From an uncultured Sphingomonadaceae bacterium (GTDB taxonomy: Bacteria; Pseudomonadota; Alphaproteobacteria; Sphingomonadales; Sphingomonadaceae): DNA of 63,363 nucleotides. This document shows, in pieces, positions 26,618-36,530 of this stretch. The stretch lies in NCBI GenBank assembly GCA_938050045.1, contig CALLJS010000020.1, positions 1 through 63,363 on the forward strand, in the 5' to 3' direction. The first letter of the stretch is position 1, and each line of letters begins with the position of its first letter. The position numbers and the translations under genes were made by a program. Below the pieces are notes generated by a model. It had not been told where the DNA came from. It saw nothing but the letters and a program-made list of their open reading frames with translations, and did not search any database.

Positions 26618-27580
26618 TTACTGATTATCGATCCAATCGCTAATCTTTTTTGCAATTACTGCAAAATTTTCTGCAATAATAGTATCGTCCAATGCGGGGG
26701 GGTGGCCTGCATCGCTCAATTGTCTTATGCTCATATCGAGCGGAATGCGGCCCAAAAACTCTATATCTAATTGCTGAGCAGCAGCCTGCGCACCACCGCT
26801 GCCAAATGGATTGCTCACCGCATTACAATTTGGGCAGACATAACCCGCCATATTTTCGACCCAACCAATGATGGGCACTTTGGCAGCATCAAAGAAATTT
26901 ATCGCGCGGGTTGCATCTATGAGAGCCAAATCTTGGGGTGTGGAAATAATCACTGCGCCCATCGGTTTATGTTTTTGAACCATCGATAATTGAACATCGC
27001 CTGTACCGGGGGGTAAATCTAAAATCAGGTCTTTAATATCTTGCCATTTGCCATCAACCAATTGGGTCAGGGCATTGCCCGCCATCGGCCCGCGCCATGC
27101 GATTGCTTGTCCTGGTTTGACCAATTGGCCCATCGATAAAAATGGAATGCCATATTTGCTCATGACGGGAATAAGCTGTTTGGTCACGGATTCAGGCTTG
27201 ATTCCCTCTGCGTCTAACAACCGTGTTTGCGAGGGGCCATAAATATCTGCGTCGACCAGCCCCACTTTGCGGCCAGCGCGCTGCATGGCGACGGCCAAAT
27301 TTGTAGATAATGTAGATTTACCCACCCCCCCTTTGCCGCTGGCGATTGCGATTAGATTTTGATTTATGCGTTCAGAGGTCTGAATGATTCGCACATCATC
27401 GACGCCATCGAAAGATCGGCAGAGCGAATCGCTATCTTTTAGCATTGAATCGGCAAGGTCAGAGCGCAGGCCGCCAATATCTAAAATTAAGGATAAACGA
27501 CCTTCTTTCAGCTTTAATCCGCTGTGACGGCCATTTGTGATACCTGATAAGGCTTGATTTATGTCATTTATTTGTTCCAT
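26618..27580 (-). CDS. mrp: Mrp/ApbC iron-sulfur cluster carrier ATPase
   Basis: 320 residues from the ATG at 27580. The N-terminal 70 residues resemble the MIP18/DUF59 domain in reduced form. The deviant Walker A SGKGGVGKST is at 81-90. DADIYGPSQ, DLPPGTGDVQLS and the CPNC pair that bridges a 4Fe-4S cluster between subunits follow. It delivers Fe-S clusters to apoproteins. Its position directly before a gene for a molybdenum hydroxylase, a class that uses 2Fe-2S partners, and before hemH suggests a shared transcript. It is divergent from hflK across 71 bases. Confidence 0.95.
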   Translation of the reverse strand: MEQINDINQALSGITNGRHSGLKLKEGRLSLILDIGGLRSDLADSMLKDSDSLCRSFDGVDDVRIIQTSERINQNLIAIASGKGGVGKSTLSTNLAVAMQRAGRKVGLVDADIYGPSQTRLLDAEGIKPESVTKQLIPVMSKYGIPFLSMGQLVKPGQAIAWRGPMAGNALTQLVDGKWQDIKDLILDLPPGTGDVQLSMVQKHKPMGAVIISTPQDLALIDATRAINFFDAAKVPIIGWVENMAGYVCPNCNAVSNPFGSGGAQAAAQQLDIEFLGRIPLDMSIRQLSDAGHPPALDDTIIAENFAVIAKKISDWIDNQ

Positions 27581-27651
27581 TTTGATGAAATAGAGACAGT
27601 TTCTGATGATTGACACTGTTTTTCTGCATAACTCATCACTATAGAGGAATA

Positions 27652-28785
27652 ATGAGCAATAAATTTTTTCAATTCAAAGGCCTTATATCGGCCATGAGTG
27701 GTCCTTGGGACAACGGCAGCGGATCAAATGATGGAGGCTCTAATGGGAAGCCATCCAATCCTTGGGATGCTGATAATATAGAGCCTATTCGTAAAAAGGG
27801 TAAGAAACCCTCTTTAGAAGAATTGTTTCGCGGTGGTGGAAATGGTTTTGGCGGAGGATTGCCAACCCGCCCCAACGGCAAACCATTATGGCCTTTGGCG
27901 CTCATTGCTTTGTTTGGGTTATGGATATTTTGGACCAGCATTCACCGTCTTGAACCAGCGGAGAGCGGCGTCGTCACGACATTTGGAAAATATTCGCACA
28001 CTATTGGTTCGGGTGTCTCTTTTAGCGCGCCTTATCCGATTCAAAATGTGCAAAAAGTAAACACCAATGAAGTCCGCACGATTACGATTGGAACCTTAAG
28101 CTCTGATAATAATGCAAATGGCCAAGAGGGCAGTGGTAATAATAAAGAAAATTTGATCCTCACGCGCGATCAAAATGTTATCAACATGGCCTATAATGTA
28201 CGCTGGCAGGTTGGCGATCCATCCCTTTTCTTATTCCAGCTAGAAAGCCCAACCTCTTCTGTGTCCGAAGTAGCCGAGAGTGCGATGCGCGCTGCCATTG
28301 CCAATTTTGATTTAATTCAAGCTATTGGCCCTGGAAGGGCCGCCATACAGGCGGATGTTCGGGATCGTATGCAAAAAATATTGGATGAATATAATAGTGG
28401 TATATTTATTCAGAGCATAGATATTCAACAAGCCGCTGCACCATCAGAGGTGCGTGAAGCATTTAATGCAGTGAATGCTGCAAAACAAAATAAAGAAGCA
28501 GCGTTGAACGACGCGCGCAAATTTGCACGCCAAGTTACCGAAGGAGCTATTGGTAATACAGCGCAATTTGATCGTATCTATGAGCAATATGCGCTTGCCC
28601 CGCGCGTCACGCGCCGCCGCCTCTATTATGAGACAATGGAGAGTATCTTAGCTCAAGCGGATAAGACTATATTAGAAAGCGATAATGTAACGCCATTTTT
28701 ACCGCTCCCAGAGATTAAACGCCGGGTCGATAAAGCGGCTCAGCAATCTGCCAAATCCGCAGAAGCAATTACGGAAGGGAATTGA
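27652..28785 (+). CDS. hflK: HflK subunit of the FtsH-regulating HflKC complex
   Basis: 377 residues from the ATG at 27652, with AGAGGA upstream. MSGPWDNGSG at 27694 could be an alternative start. A Gly/Asn/Lys-rich cytoplasmic tail precedes one membrane helix (WPLALIALFGLWIFWTSI). Then comes a prohibitin-like SPFH domain with RLEPAESGVVTTFGKY and ARAAIQADVRDRMQKIL. HflK and HflC form a large membrane cage around FtsH protease. The hflC gene begins one base after the stop. Confidence 0.95.
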   Translation: MSNKFFQFKGLISAMSGPWDNGSGSNDGGSNGKPSNPWDADNIEPIRKKGKKPSLEELFRGGGNGFGGGLPTRPNGKPLWPLALIALFGLWIFWTSIHRLEPAESGVVTTFGKYSHTIGSGVSFSAPYPIQNVQKVNTNEVRTITIGTLSSDNNANGQEGSGNNKENLILTRDQNVINMAYNVRWQVGDPSLFLFQLESPTSSVSEVAESAMRAAIANFDLIQAIGPGRAAIQADVRDRMQKILDEYNSGIFIQSIDIQQAAAPSEVREAFNAVNAAKQNKEAALNDARKFARQVTEGAIGNTAQFDRIYEQYALAPRVTRRRLYYETMESILAQADKTILESDNVTPFLPLPEIKRRVDKAAQQSAKSAEAITEGN

Positions 28786-28786
28786 T

Positions 28787-29635
28787 ATGAACCTGCTTAA
28801 AAACCCTCTCGCGATTGGTGTCATTGCTATTGGAATAGCATTATTAGGGAGCATGTCCGCTTATACAGTAGCAGAGACAGACCAAGCAATTATCACAAGC
28901 TATGGTAAGGTAAAATATCCTGTTAATCAGTATCAAAAAGGCAAGCCTTTTGGTTCAACAGATGCGGGTATTCATTTTAGAATACCTTTCATCGATCAAG
29001 TGCAATATATTGATAAACGTGTTCTTAATTTGCAGATGGAGCCGCAAGAGGTTCTTTCAACCGATCAGTTGCAGGTTCAAGTGGATGCTTTCGCGCGTTT
29101 TCGGATTACCGATCCTGTTAAAATGTTCAAAACATTACGGACAGAAGAATCGGTTATTTTGCGACTTGGAGAGACTCTAGGATCATCGGTGCGCAACGAA
29201 TTGGGTAAGCGATCATTTGCAACGATGCTGAGCGCGGAACGCGGGCAAATTATGACCAATATTCAAAAACAATTAAATTTAGAGGCGGCCCGTTACGGGG
29301 CTGAGGTGATTGATGTGCGGATTAAACGCGCCGATTTACCGCAAGGGACACCGCTTGAATCCGCCTATAGGCGGATGCGTTCAGCCAGAGAACAAGAGCG
29401 CGCGACGATCGAAGCCGAAGGCCGCAAAGAAGCACAAATTATCCGCGCTGATGCCGAAGCCGAAGCGGCGCGTATTTATGCGATTAGCTATGGCAAAGAC
29501 CCTGAATTTTATGATTTTTACCGCGCGATGCAATCTTATCGTACCACTTTCCGTAAAGGCAAAGACCAAGGTGAAACCAATTTTGTATTATCACCGAATA
29601 GCGATTATCTGCGCAAATTTCAAAGCGCGCGCTAA
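28787..29635 (+). CDS. hflC: HflC subunit of the FtsH-regulating HflKC complex
   Basis: 282 residues. An N-terminal membrane helix (LAIGVIAIGIALLGSMSAYTV) is followed by an SPFH domain with ETDQAIITSYGKV, NLQMEPQEVLSTDQLQVQVDAFARFRI and AARYGAEVIDVRIKRADLP, and a charged coiled-coil-like REQERATIEAEGRKEAQI. It works with HflK in the same operon, one base apart. The degP gene follows 192 bases later, as in many proteobacteria. Confidence 0.95.
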   Translation: MNLLKNPLAIGVIAIGIALLGSMSAYTVAETDQAIITSYGKVKYPVNQYQKGKPFGSTDAGIHFRIPFIDQVQYIDKRVLNLQMEPQEVLSTDQLQVQVDAFARFRITDPVKMFKTLRTEESVILRLGETLGSSVRNELGKRSFATMLSAERGQIMTNIQKQLNLEAARYGAEVIDVRIKRADLPQGTPLESAYRRMRSAREQERATIEAEGRKEAQIIRADAEAEAARIYAISYGKDPEFYDFYRAMQSYRTTFRKGKDQGETNFVLSPNSDYLRKFQSAR

Positions 29636-29827
29636 GGCATGATTGTTGAGAGTGATTATTGTAAGAAGAATATTATATAATTGACAGATGATTTATGGGC
29701 TATTCAAGCAATGTTCAGATTCAAAATATCATTATGAAACTTGTAAATTAGAGTTCAAATCCACATATAATGCATATGAAATGATTTGAGTTTGAATGTA
29801 GAAATAAATTTGAGAGGAATCAAAATA

Positions 29828-31324
29828 GTGCGTTACGCTTATAGTCTTACAGCAGCTCTTTTATTAACGGGAAGTGCTTTTGCTCTAATAAATGGCAATA
29901 GTGCTACCGCGCAAGCCGTGAATACATCCCCCGTAACCTATTCAGGCAAAGCTCCTAGTGGTGCGCCTGACAGCTTTGCTGATTTGACAGAGGCATTGCA
30001 ACCGTCTGTGGTGAATATCCGTACAAAACAAGAAGTAACAGTAGGCGGCGGCAATTCAATTTTTGGTCGCAGTCCTCCGCAAACGCGCGAACAAGTCAGC
30101 GGTGGTTCTGGTTTCGTGGTGTCTTCCGATGGTTTGATCGTTACCAATAACCATGTGATTGCTAGTGGGCCGCGCGGTCAAACAGTGGTCGATGAAGTCA
30201 CGGTTATATTTGCGGACGGCAAAGAATATGCTGCGGAAATTATTGGCCGTGATGAGCAATCTGATTTAGCATTGCTTAAAATTAACGAGACCAATTTGCG
30301 CTATGTGGAGCTAGAAAGCAAAGCAACATCGCGCGTGGGCGATTGGGTGATTGCTATCGGCAATCCGCTGGGCCTTGGTAGCACGGTGACGGCTGGTATC
30401 GTATCGGCATTGCAGCGCAATATTGGTGCTGGCGGTGCATATGATCGTTTCATTCAAACCGATACCGCGATTAACCGTGGAAATAGCGGTGGGCCATTAT
30501 TTAACCTAGATGGTAAAGTTATTGGTATTAACAATCGTCTAATTTCGCCCGTAGCCGCCAATATTGGAATTAATTTTGCTATTCCTTCCGAAGAAGCTGT
30601 GCCTGTTATCGAAGCCTTGAAAAAAGGCGAACGTGTCGAGCGTGGTTATCTTGGGGTTAGCATCAGCGCTGTTGATGAAGCGACTGCGGAAGCCATTGGT
30701 TTAGAGAAAAACCGTGGTGAAATTGTTCAATTGGTCCGTAAAGGCGATGCGGCTGATAAAGCGGGTGTCAAAGCTGGAGACATCATTACCAAGGTTAACG
30801 GTTTGGAGGTTAAACCCGATCAAACATTATCTTTCATTGTTGCGAATATTAAGCCAGGGACCAAAATTCCACTCGAGCTATTGCGCAAAGGCAGCCCGCA
30901 GAAATTAACAGTGACCGTTGGTAAACGTCCACCAGAAGATAAGTTGACGCAGGCTGAATTTAACCCAGACGAAGAAAAAGACTTTGAAGAAAAACCTGAA
31001 ACAGACAGCAGCAATGCACAGACTATACGCGAGGCTCTTGGTATTAGAGTCATTCCATTGACACCCGATATTAGCCGCGTGATGCGCGTTGATGATGATG
31101 TTAAAGGTGTTGTGATAGAGATTGCTGGCCGTGGCCCTGCTGCACAAGCAGGATTACGCCGAGCAGATATTATCAGTTCGGTGAATTATAAATCAGTAAC
31201 GACCGCCGAAGAATTGGCCGCGCAATTAAACGAAGTCAAAAAATTAGGCCGCAAAAATGCGTTGCTTGGTGTTCGCCGCCGTGGTGGTGAATTACGCTAT
31301 ATTACAATTCGCCTCGGCGGTTAA
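29828..31324 (+). CDS. degP: Periplasmic serine protease, DegP/HtrA family
   Basis: 498 residues from a GTG at 29828, preceded by GAGAGGAA; the earlier frame at 29786 adds 14 residues before the signal. The signal peptide is followed by a trypsin-like protease domain with His109 (TNNHVIA), Asp146 (SDLALLKI) and Ser220 (RGNSGGPL), then two PDZ domains (about 285-375 and 400-498). It degrades or chaperones misfolded envelope proteins. Placement after hflKC groups membrane and periplasmic quality control. A terminator follows. Confidence 0.95.
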   Translation: MRYAYSLTAALLLTGSAFALINGNSATAQAVNTSPVTYSGKAPSGAPDSFADLTEALQPSVVNIRTKQEVTVGGGNSIFGRSPPQTREQVSGGSGFVVSSDGLIVTNNHVIASGPRGQTVVDEVTVIFADGKEYAAEIIGRDEQSDLALLKINETNLRYVELESKATSRVGDWVIAIGNPLGLGSTVTAGIVSALQRNIGAGGAYDRFIQTDTAINRGNSGGPLFNLDGKVIGINNRLISPVAANIGINFAIPSEEAVPVIEALKKGERVERGYLGVSISAVDEATAEAIGLEKNRGEIVQLVRKGDAADKAGVKAGDIITKVNGLEVKPDQTLSFIVANIKPGTKIPLELLRKGSPQKLTVTVGKRPPEDKLTQAEFNPDEEKDFEEKPETDSSNAQTIREALGIRVIPLTPDISRVMRVDDDVKGVVIEIAGRGPAAQAGLRRADIISSVNYKSVTTAEELAAQLNEVKKLGRKNALLGVRRRGGELRYITIRLGG

Positions 31325-31344
31325 TATATAGAGATAAGTTTGGG

Positions 31345-31376
31345 AAAAAGCCTGGCCATTGCGCTGGGCTTTTTTA
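31345..31376 (+). terminator. Rho-independent terminator after degP
   Basis: AAAAAGCC at 31345-31352 pairs with GGGCTTTTT ending near 31375, with the T run. The 3' arm and T run are then repeated a second time (to about 31396). Confidence 0.65.
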
Positions 31377-31498
31377 TGCATGCTGGGCTTTTTTATGTAA
31401 GGTCAATTAAATTAAGTTTCAAATTTGCTATCAATTAACACCCTTTACCGATTGGGGTTTAACCGCTTCTATAGCAAGACACTAGATATTAGCTGTTA

Positions 31499-33085
31499 TC
31501 AAGGCACCAAAATAGTATCGCGGACTTGTGCGATGACATTAGGATAATCGGTATTAAAATGCAGCCCACGGCTCTCTTTGCGTTCCAATGCGCTGCGCAC
31601 GATGAGTTCAGAGGTTTGTAGCAAATTACGCAGCTCAATTAAATCAGTCGTAACGCGAAAATTGGCATAATAATCGGCAATTTCCTGTTTCAATAATTCG
31701 ATACGGTTTTGCGCCCGTTCCAAACGTTTGGTGGTGCGAACAATGCCCACATAATTCCACATGAAGCGGCGAATCTCAGTCCAATTTTGTTTGATGATGA
31801 CTTCTTCATCGCTATCGGTCACGCGGCTTTCATCCCAAGGCCGTATCGCTGGAACATCCTCTAATATCTCCCAGCGTTCAATAATATCTCTGGCCGCCGC
31901 CTCGCCAAAGACGAAACATTCGAGCAAGCTATTAGAGGCCAAGCGATTAGCACCATGCAGGCCGCTCTCGGATACTTCACCCGCTGCATATAATCCAGGT
32001 AAGTCGGTGCGGCCATTAAGGTCAATTAACACGCCGCCGCAGGTATAATGTTGGGCTGGGACAACGGGGATAGGCTCTTTGGTCATATCTATACCAAGGC
32101 CGATCAATTTGTCATAAATATTGGGGAAATGGCGGCGTACAAAATCGGCATTTTGATGGCTAATATCAAGATGCACATAATCAAGGCCAAGGCGTTTAAT
32201 CTCATGGTCATTGGCGCGGGCGACAATATCGCGCGGAGCTAATTCTTTGCGCTTATCAACGGCGGGCATATAGCGCGTGCCGCCGCCTGGGTAGCCATCG
32301 GGTATTTTTAGATGACCGCCTTCGCCGCGCACCGCCTCGGTAATGAGAAAGTTTTTAACCTCATGATTATATAGGCAGGTTGGGTGAAATTGCATCATTT
32401 CCATATTGGCAATACGCGCCCCAGCGCGCCAAGCCATTGCAATGCCATCGCCCGTTGCGCCGCGCGGCGCGGTCGAGAAAAGATAGCACCGCCCAGCACC
32501 GCCGCTGGCTAATATGGTGGCTTTGGCGGTATAGGTCTCGACTTTGCCATTTTTTTGGTTGAGCGCGTAAACCCCCCAAATATGACCCGCGCCCGAAAAT
32601 TTTTCTTCATGCTTGCCCGTGATGAGGTCGATCGCGGCGCGGTGCGGTTGCAAAGTGATATTGGGATTGGCTCTCGCCGTGTTGAGCAGAGCCTCTTGCA
32701 CCGCCCAGCCCGTGGCATCATCGACATGGACGATGCGTCGGTGCGAATGGCCGCCTTCGCGAGTGAGATGCAATGCGTCTGCGTCTTTGTTGAACGGCAC
32801 GCCCATTTGAACCAAACGTTCAATCGCCTCGGGCGCATTTTCAATGACAAATTCTACGGTTTCGCGTCGGTTTAACCCTGATCCTGCGACCATCGTATCT
32901 TCGATATGATTATCAAATGTATCGCCAGCGTCCAATACTGCGGCAATACCGCCTTGCGCCCATGCCGTTGAACCGCCCGTTAAAGACCCTTTGGCGAGTA
33001 CTAAGACGCTATGCTTTTCAGCCAAGGAAATAGCAGCGGTTAGTCCCGCAGCCCCAGAGCCGATGATGATGACATCATATTTCAC
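31499..33085 (-). CDS. nadB: L-aspartate oxidase
   Basis: 528 residues. IIGSGAAGLTAAISLAEKH binds the FAD ADP moiety, GSTAWAQGGIAAV and the conserved HSHRRIVHVDDATGWAVQEAL lie in the catalytic region, and GLYAAGEVSESGLHGANRLASNSLLE closes the flavin site. It oxidises aspartate to iminoaspartate, the first step of de novo NAD synthesis. Partners NadA and NadC are not in the window. Its start overlaps the stop of the ABC ATPase gene by 4 bases (ATGA). Confidence 0.95.
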   Translation of the reverse strand: MKYDVIIIGSGAAGLTAAISLAEKHSVLVLAKGSLTGGSTAWAQGGIAAVLDAGDTFDNHIEDTMVAGSGLNRRETVEFVIENAPEAIERLVQMGVPFNKDADALHLTREGGHSHRRIVHVDDATGWAVQEALLNTARANPNITLQPHRAAIDLITGKHEEKFSGAGHIWGVYALNQKNGKVETYTAKATILASGGAGRCYLFSTAPRGATGDGIAMAWRAGARIANMEMMQFHPTCLYNHEVKNFLITEAVRGEGGHLKIPDGYPGGGTRYMPAVDKRKELAPRDIVARANDHEIKRLGLDYVHLDISHQNADFVRRHFPNIYDKLIGLGIDMTKEPIPVVPAQHYTCGGVLIDLNGRTDLPGLYAAGEVSESGLHGANRLASNSLLECFVFGEAAARDIIERWEILEDVPAIRPWDESRVTDSDEEVIIKQNWTEIRRFMWNYVGIVRTTKRLERAQNRIELLKQEIADYYANFRVTTDLIELRNLLQTSELIVRSALERKESRGLHFNTDYPNVIAQVRDTILVP

Positions 33086-34002
33086 GCAGCATTGCTCGTT
33101 AAGCTTAAGAATATATCTTCTAAATCGGCCTCTTTGGTGGTCACATCGACGATGTTCAGCCCCATAGATTGAATGACGCTCAGCACTTCGCCAGCATTCA
33201 TCTTATCTTTATTATAGGTGATTTCTAATGTGCTGCCAGCAATCATTTCGACTTTTTCAAACGCATCATGGATTGGCGTTTCGATAATATCATTTTCTAA
33301 CGTCAGCCGCACGATTTTTTCACGCGCCATATTAATTAACTCTTTGGTCGGTTGATTGGTGATTAATTTGCCATGATTGATAATGGCTATTTGGTCGCAT
33401 AATTGTTCGGCTTCTTCGAGATAATGGGTGGTGAGCACGACAGTGACGCCTTGGTTATTGAGCTCAACCACATATTCCCATAATTGTTGTCGCAATTCTA
33501 TATCAACGCCAGCGGTCGGCTCGTCCAATATGATGACGGGCGGGGAATGTACCATGGCTTTGGCCACCAACAAGCGTCTTTTCATACCGCCCGATAAAGT
33601 GCGCGCATAGGCATCTGCTTTATCGTCAAGGCGCACAGCTTTGAGCAGCTCCATCGAACGGCGCTGTGATTTAGGAACACCATAAAGACCTGCTTGTAAT
33701 TCCAATGACTCGCGCGGCGTGAAAAAAGGGTCGAACATTATTTCTTGGGGAACGATACCGATATTGGCTTTAGCATTGCGCGGGTTATCATCAATATCAA
33801 AGCCCCAAATACTAGCTGTGCCGCTGGTTTTTTTGACCAAGCCTGCCAATGTGTTGATCAGCGTTGATTTGCCTGCGCCATTGGGGCCTAATAATCCAAA
33901 AATAGTGCCGCGCTCAACGTTGAAGCTGACATTGTCCAATGCTTGTTTGCCGCCTGCATATATTTTGGAGAGATTTTGAATGGATATTGCATTTTCTGTC
34001 AT
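33082..34002 (-). CDS. ABC-2-type transporter ATP-binding protein
   Basis: 306 residues from the ATG at 34002. Walker A GPNGAGKST, Q-loop region VPQE, signature LSGGMKRRL and Walker B VIILDEPTAGVD are intact. The C-terminal 80 residues (after KELINMAREKIV) form the extension typical of exporters with two separate subunits, such as CcmA/YadG-like ATPases. The expected permease gene is not adjacent; nadB takes the downstream place with a 4-base overlap. Substrate unknown. Confidence 0.9.
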   Translation of the reverse strand: MTENAISIQNLSKIYAGGKQALDNVSFNVERGTIFGLLGPNGAGKSTLINTLAGLVKKTSGTASIWGFDIDDNPRNAKANIGIVPQEIMFDPFFTPRESLELQAGLYGVPKSQRRSMELLKAVRLDDKADAYARTLSGGMKRRLLVAKAMVHSPPVIILDEPTAGVDIELRQQLWEYVVELNNQGVTVVLTTHYLEEAEQLCDQIAIINHGKLITNQPTKELINMAREKIVRLTLENDIIETPIHDAFEKVEMIAGSTLEITYNKDKMNAGEVLSVIQSMGLNIVDVTTKEADLEDIFLSLTSNAA

Positions 34003-34261
34003 CCTATTGCGTTTACAGAAGCAAAAGGATGGGCGCAATCATTAGCTAAGAGTTTTTGCATTGGTTGTTTCTTTTTATGGATTATAAGAAATAGGCGATG
34101 CAAAAGCAATGGGACTATATGGGCGCGATCTTACAAGCGGGTGCACATTAAGGGCGAGGCGGCTATCCTTTATTTGAGATATGGCGCTAAATTATCAGCA
34201 AAGATTATAAATCCTTTATGGTGAGTTGCGAATTTCAAATGGCTTTGCTAACGCACAACAT

Positions 34262-34447
34262 ATGATGAATGAGACTGAAACAATATTCGTAAAAGAGAAA
34301 CGTATTGCATGCGATGGCAGCGGCGATGTGCCAGCAGCATTAGGGCATCCAAAAATCTGGCTAGAGATTGACGAAAAAGGTTATGCCGAGTGCGGATATT
34401 GTGATCGTAAATTCATATTAAAGGACGGCCCCGCCGACAGAGGCTGA
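34262..34447 (+). CDS. CHCC zinc-finger protein (NDUFS6-like)
   Basis: 61 residues from the ATG at 34262 (an ATG doublet; the second is at 34265). RIACDGSGDVPAALGHPKIWL followed by AECGYCDRKFIL gives the C-x-H-x-C-x2-C ligand set of the zf-CHCC domain, found in mitochondrial complex I subunit NDUFS6 and its alphaproteobacterial relatives. Such bacterial proteins are thought to associate with complex I or to bind zinc. Small single-gene unit upstream of tldD, 74 bases away. Confidence 0.85.
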   Translation: MMNETETIFVKEKRIACDGSGDVPAALGHPKIWLEIDEKGYAECGYCDRKFILKDGPADRG

Positions 34448-34521
34448 GATGATCGGGGCAATTTAATAAAATTTAGACAATATAAGCTTTCACAATGCGA
34501 TAAATGCTTTATATTGCTCTT

Positions 34522-35946
34522 ATGACATTTTCTGCGCCTCGTTCATATTTATATCAACCCAATTTACTGGATCCCGAAGGTGCGCAGCGCGCTGTTACAA
34601 AAGCATTATCTAATTGTGAAGATGGAGAGCTTTATCTGCAATATAGTGCCACCGAATCTTTTGGTTTTGATGATGGCCGATTGAAAACAGCCGATTATTC
34701 AACCGACAGCGGTTTTGGGTTGCGCGGCGTGTCGGGTGAGATGACGGGTTTTTCGCATGCGAATGAGATTAGCGAGGCTGCGATTAACCGTGCGGCGCAG
34801 ACCTTAAATTTGCTCGACCCTCGGACAAATGATCCCGCGCCAGCACCGCGCAAAAACAACAGGCATCTCTACACCGAAGACAGCCCGCTTGCGCTGGTGC
34901 CTTTTGCGGACAAAGTGAAATTATGCGAAGATATTGATGCAGCAGCTAGAGCGCGCGATCCGCGCATAGCCCAAGTATCCGTTGGTTTATCGGGGAGCTG
35001 GAGCGTCGTCGAAATTGTGAGGGCTGATGGTTTTGTAGCCACAGATATTCGCCCATTAGTGCGGCTTAATATTGCTATCATTATGGAAGAAAATGGCCGC
35101 CGCGAATCGGGTAATTTCGGTATGGGCGGGCGTTATCTTTATGGCAAATTATTCGATCGCGATGCATGGGAGCGGGCCATTGATATGGCCTATGAACAAG
35201 CCCAAGTGAATTTGCGCTCGGTTGCGGCCCCTGCGGGTGATATGACCGTACTGCTGGGCCCAGGCTGGCCTGGTGTATTGCTACATGAGGCGGTTGGCCA
35301 TGGTTTGGAAGGGGATTTTAACCGCAAGGGAACGAGTGCTTTTTCGGGCAAGATAGGACAGCAAGTTGCTGCCAAAGGCGTCACTGTGGTCGATGATGGC
35401 GCAATCCATGATAGGCGCGGCTCGCTCTCTATCGATGATGAAGGCACGCCGACGCAAGAAAATATTTTGATTGAAGACGGCATTTTGCGCAATTATATGC
35501 AAGATCGAATGAATGCACGCCTGATGGGGGTTAAGCCTACGGGTAATGGACGCCGTCAATCCTATGCGCATGCCCCCATGCCGCGCATGACCAATACATT
35601 TATGCGCAGCGGCGAAGATGATCCTGCGGAATTATTATCGCGCGTTAAAAATGGTATTTTTGCCAAAAGCTTTGGCGGCGGTCAGGTCGACATTGTGTCG
35701 GGTAAATTTGTTTTTTCTTGTACCGAGGCCTATAAAATCAAAGATGGTAAATTGGGTGATCCCATTAAAGGCGCAACGTTGATCGGTGATGGGCCAACTG
35801 CGATGAATAAAGTAGTGGGCATTGGCAATGACATGGAGCTGGATGAAGGCATTGGTGTTTGCGGCAAAGCAGGGCAGAGCGTTCCAGCAGGCGTTGGGCA
35901 ACCCACATTGTTGGTGGATGGTCTTACCGTTGGCGGTACGGCCTAA
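34522..35946 (+). CDS. tldD: Metalloprotease TldD
   Basis: 474 residues from the ATG at 34522. The zinc site is H255-E256-xxx-H260 in LLHEAVGHGLEGD. Nearby GTPTQENILIEDGIL and RQSYAHAPMPRMTNTFM are typical TldD sequence. With TldE (not in this window) it cleaves small peptides, for example in microcin and CcdA processing in E. coli. The pyridoxamine-oxidase-like gene begins three bases after its stop, starting an operon that runs to 37608. Confidence 0.95.
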   Translation: MTFSAPRSYLYQPNLLDPEGAQRAVTKALSNCEDGELYLQYSATESFGFDDGRLKTADYSTDSGFGLRGVSGEMTGFSHANEISEAAINRAAQTLNLLDPRTNDPAPAPRKNNRHLYTEDSPLALVPFADKVKLCEDIDAAARARDPRIAQVSVGLSGSWSVVEIVRADGFVATDIRPLVRLNIAIIMEENGRRESGNFGMGGRYLYGKLFDRDAWERAIDMAYEQAQVNLRSVAAPAGDMTVLLGPGWPGVLLHEAVGHGLEGDFNRKGTSAFSGKIGQQVAAKGVTVVDDGAIHDRRGSLSIDDEGTPTQENILIEDGILRNYMQDRMNARLMGVKPTGNGRRQSYAHAPMPRMTNTFMRSGEDDPAELLSRVKNGIFAKSFGGGQVDIVSGKFVFSCTEAYKIKDGKLGDPIKGATLIGDGPTAMNKVVGIGNDMELDEGIGVCGKAGQSVPAGVGQPTLLVDGLTVGGTA

Positions 35947-35948
35947 TA

Positions 35949-36521
35949 GTGGCAGAATTTTTTGATACGATTAATGATAAGCATCGCGAATTTATAGCGC
36001 AGCAACCTATATTTTTTGTATCAACAGCGGCCAGCGATGGCCGCATCAATCTATCACCAAAAGGATATGATGTGTTTCGCATCTTGGGTCAAAAGCGCGT
36101 GGCCTATCTTGACCTAGCTGGCTCTGGCAATGAAACGCAGGCGCATATTAATGCGCCGCAGGTTGATAAAGGCCGTATCACGATAATGTTTTGTAATTTT
36201 CAAAGCCCAGCATTGATATTGCGTATTTATGGAAAGGCTGTGTCGGTTATGCCTGGTGATACAGATTGGGATGATTTGGTCGCTAATTTTGAGATTCTCC
36301 CCGGCACTAGGCAAATTTTTCATATCTTGGTTGATAGTGTTCAAACAAGCTGTGGTTATGGTGTGCCGCATATGCAGTTACAAGGAGAGCGGCAAACTCT
36401 GTTGAAATATCATGGCAATGCAGATGGCGATGAATGGCTTGCGAAAAGTGAACTGCAATTGCGCAGTATTGATGGTTTGCCGCAAAAGCCGCCTAGCCGT
36501 TATTTCGGTTCAGATAGATAA
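35949..36521 (+). CDS. Pyridoxamine 5'-phosphate oxidase family protein
   Basis: 190 residues from a GTG at 35949, two bases after tldD. Upstream frame extension would overlap tldD and lacks family sequence. The split-barrel fold is suggested by FIAQQPIFFVSTAASDGRINLSPKGYDVF and ITIMFCNFQSPALILRIYGKA. This matches the FMN-binding pyridoxamine oxidase superfamily rather than PdxH itself, so the reaction is uncertain. It is followed after nine bases by a small signal-transducing-type protein. Confidence 0.8.
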   Translation: MAEFFDTINDKHREFIAQQPIFFVSTAASDGRINLSPKGYDVFRILGQKRVAYLDLAGSGNETQAHINAPQVDKGRITIMFCNFQSPALILRIYGKAVSVMPGDTDWDDLVANFEILPGTRQIFHILVDSVQTSCGYGVPHMQLQGERQTLLKYHGNADGDEWLAKSELQLRSIDGLPQKPPSRYFGSDR

Positions 36522-36530
36522 GGAATAGCT

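Noticed and set aside
27610-27645. TTGACA in the mrp-hflK spacer as a heat-shock promoter
   Set aside because: No acceptable -10 element lies at 16-18 bases, so a promoter call would not be supported.
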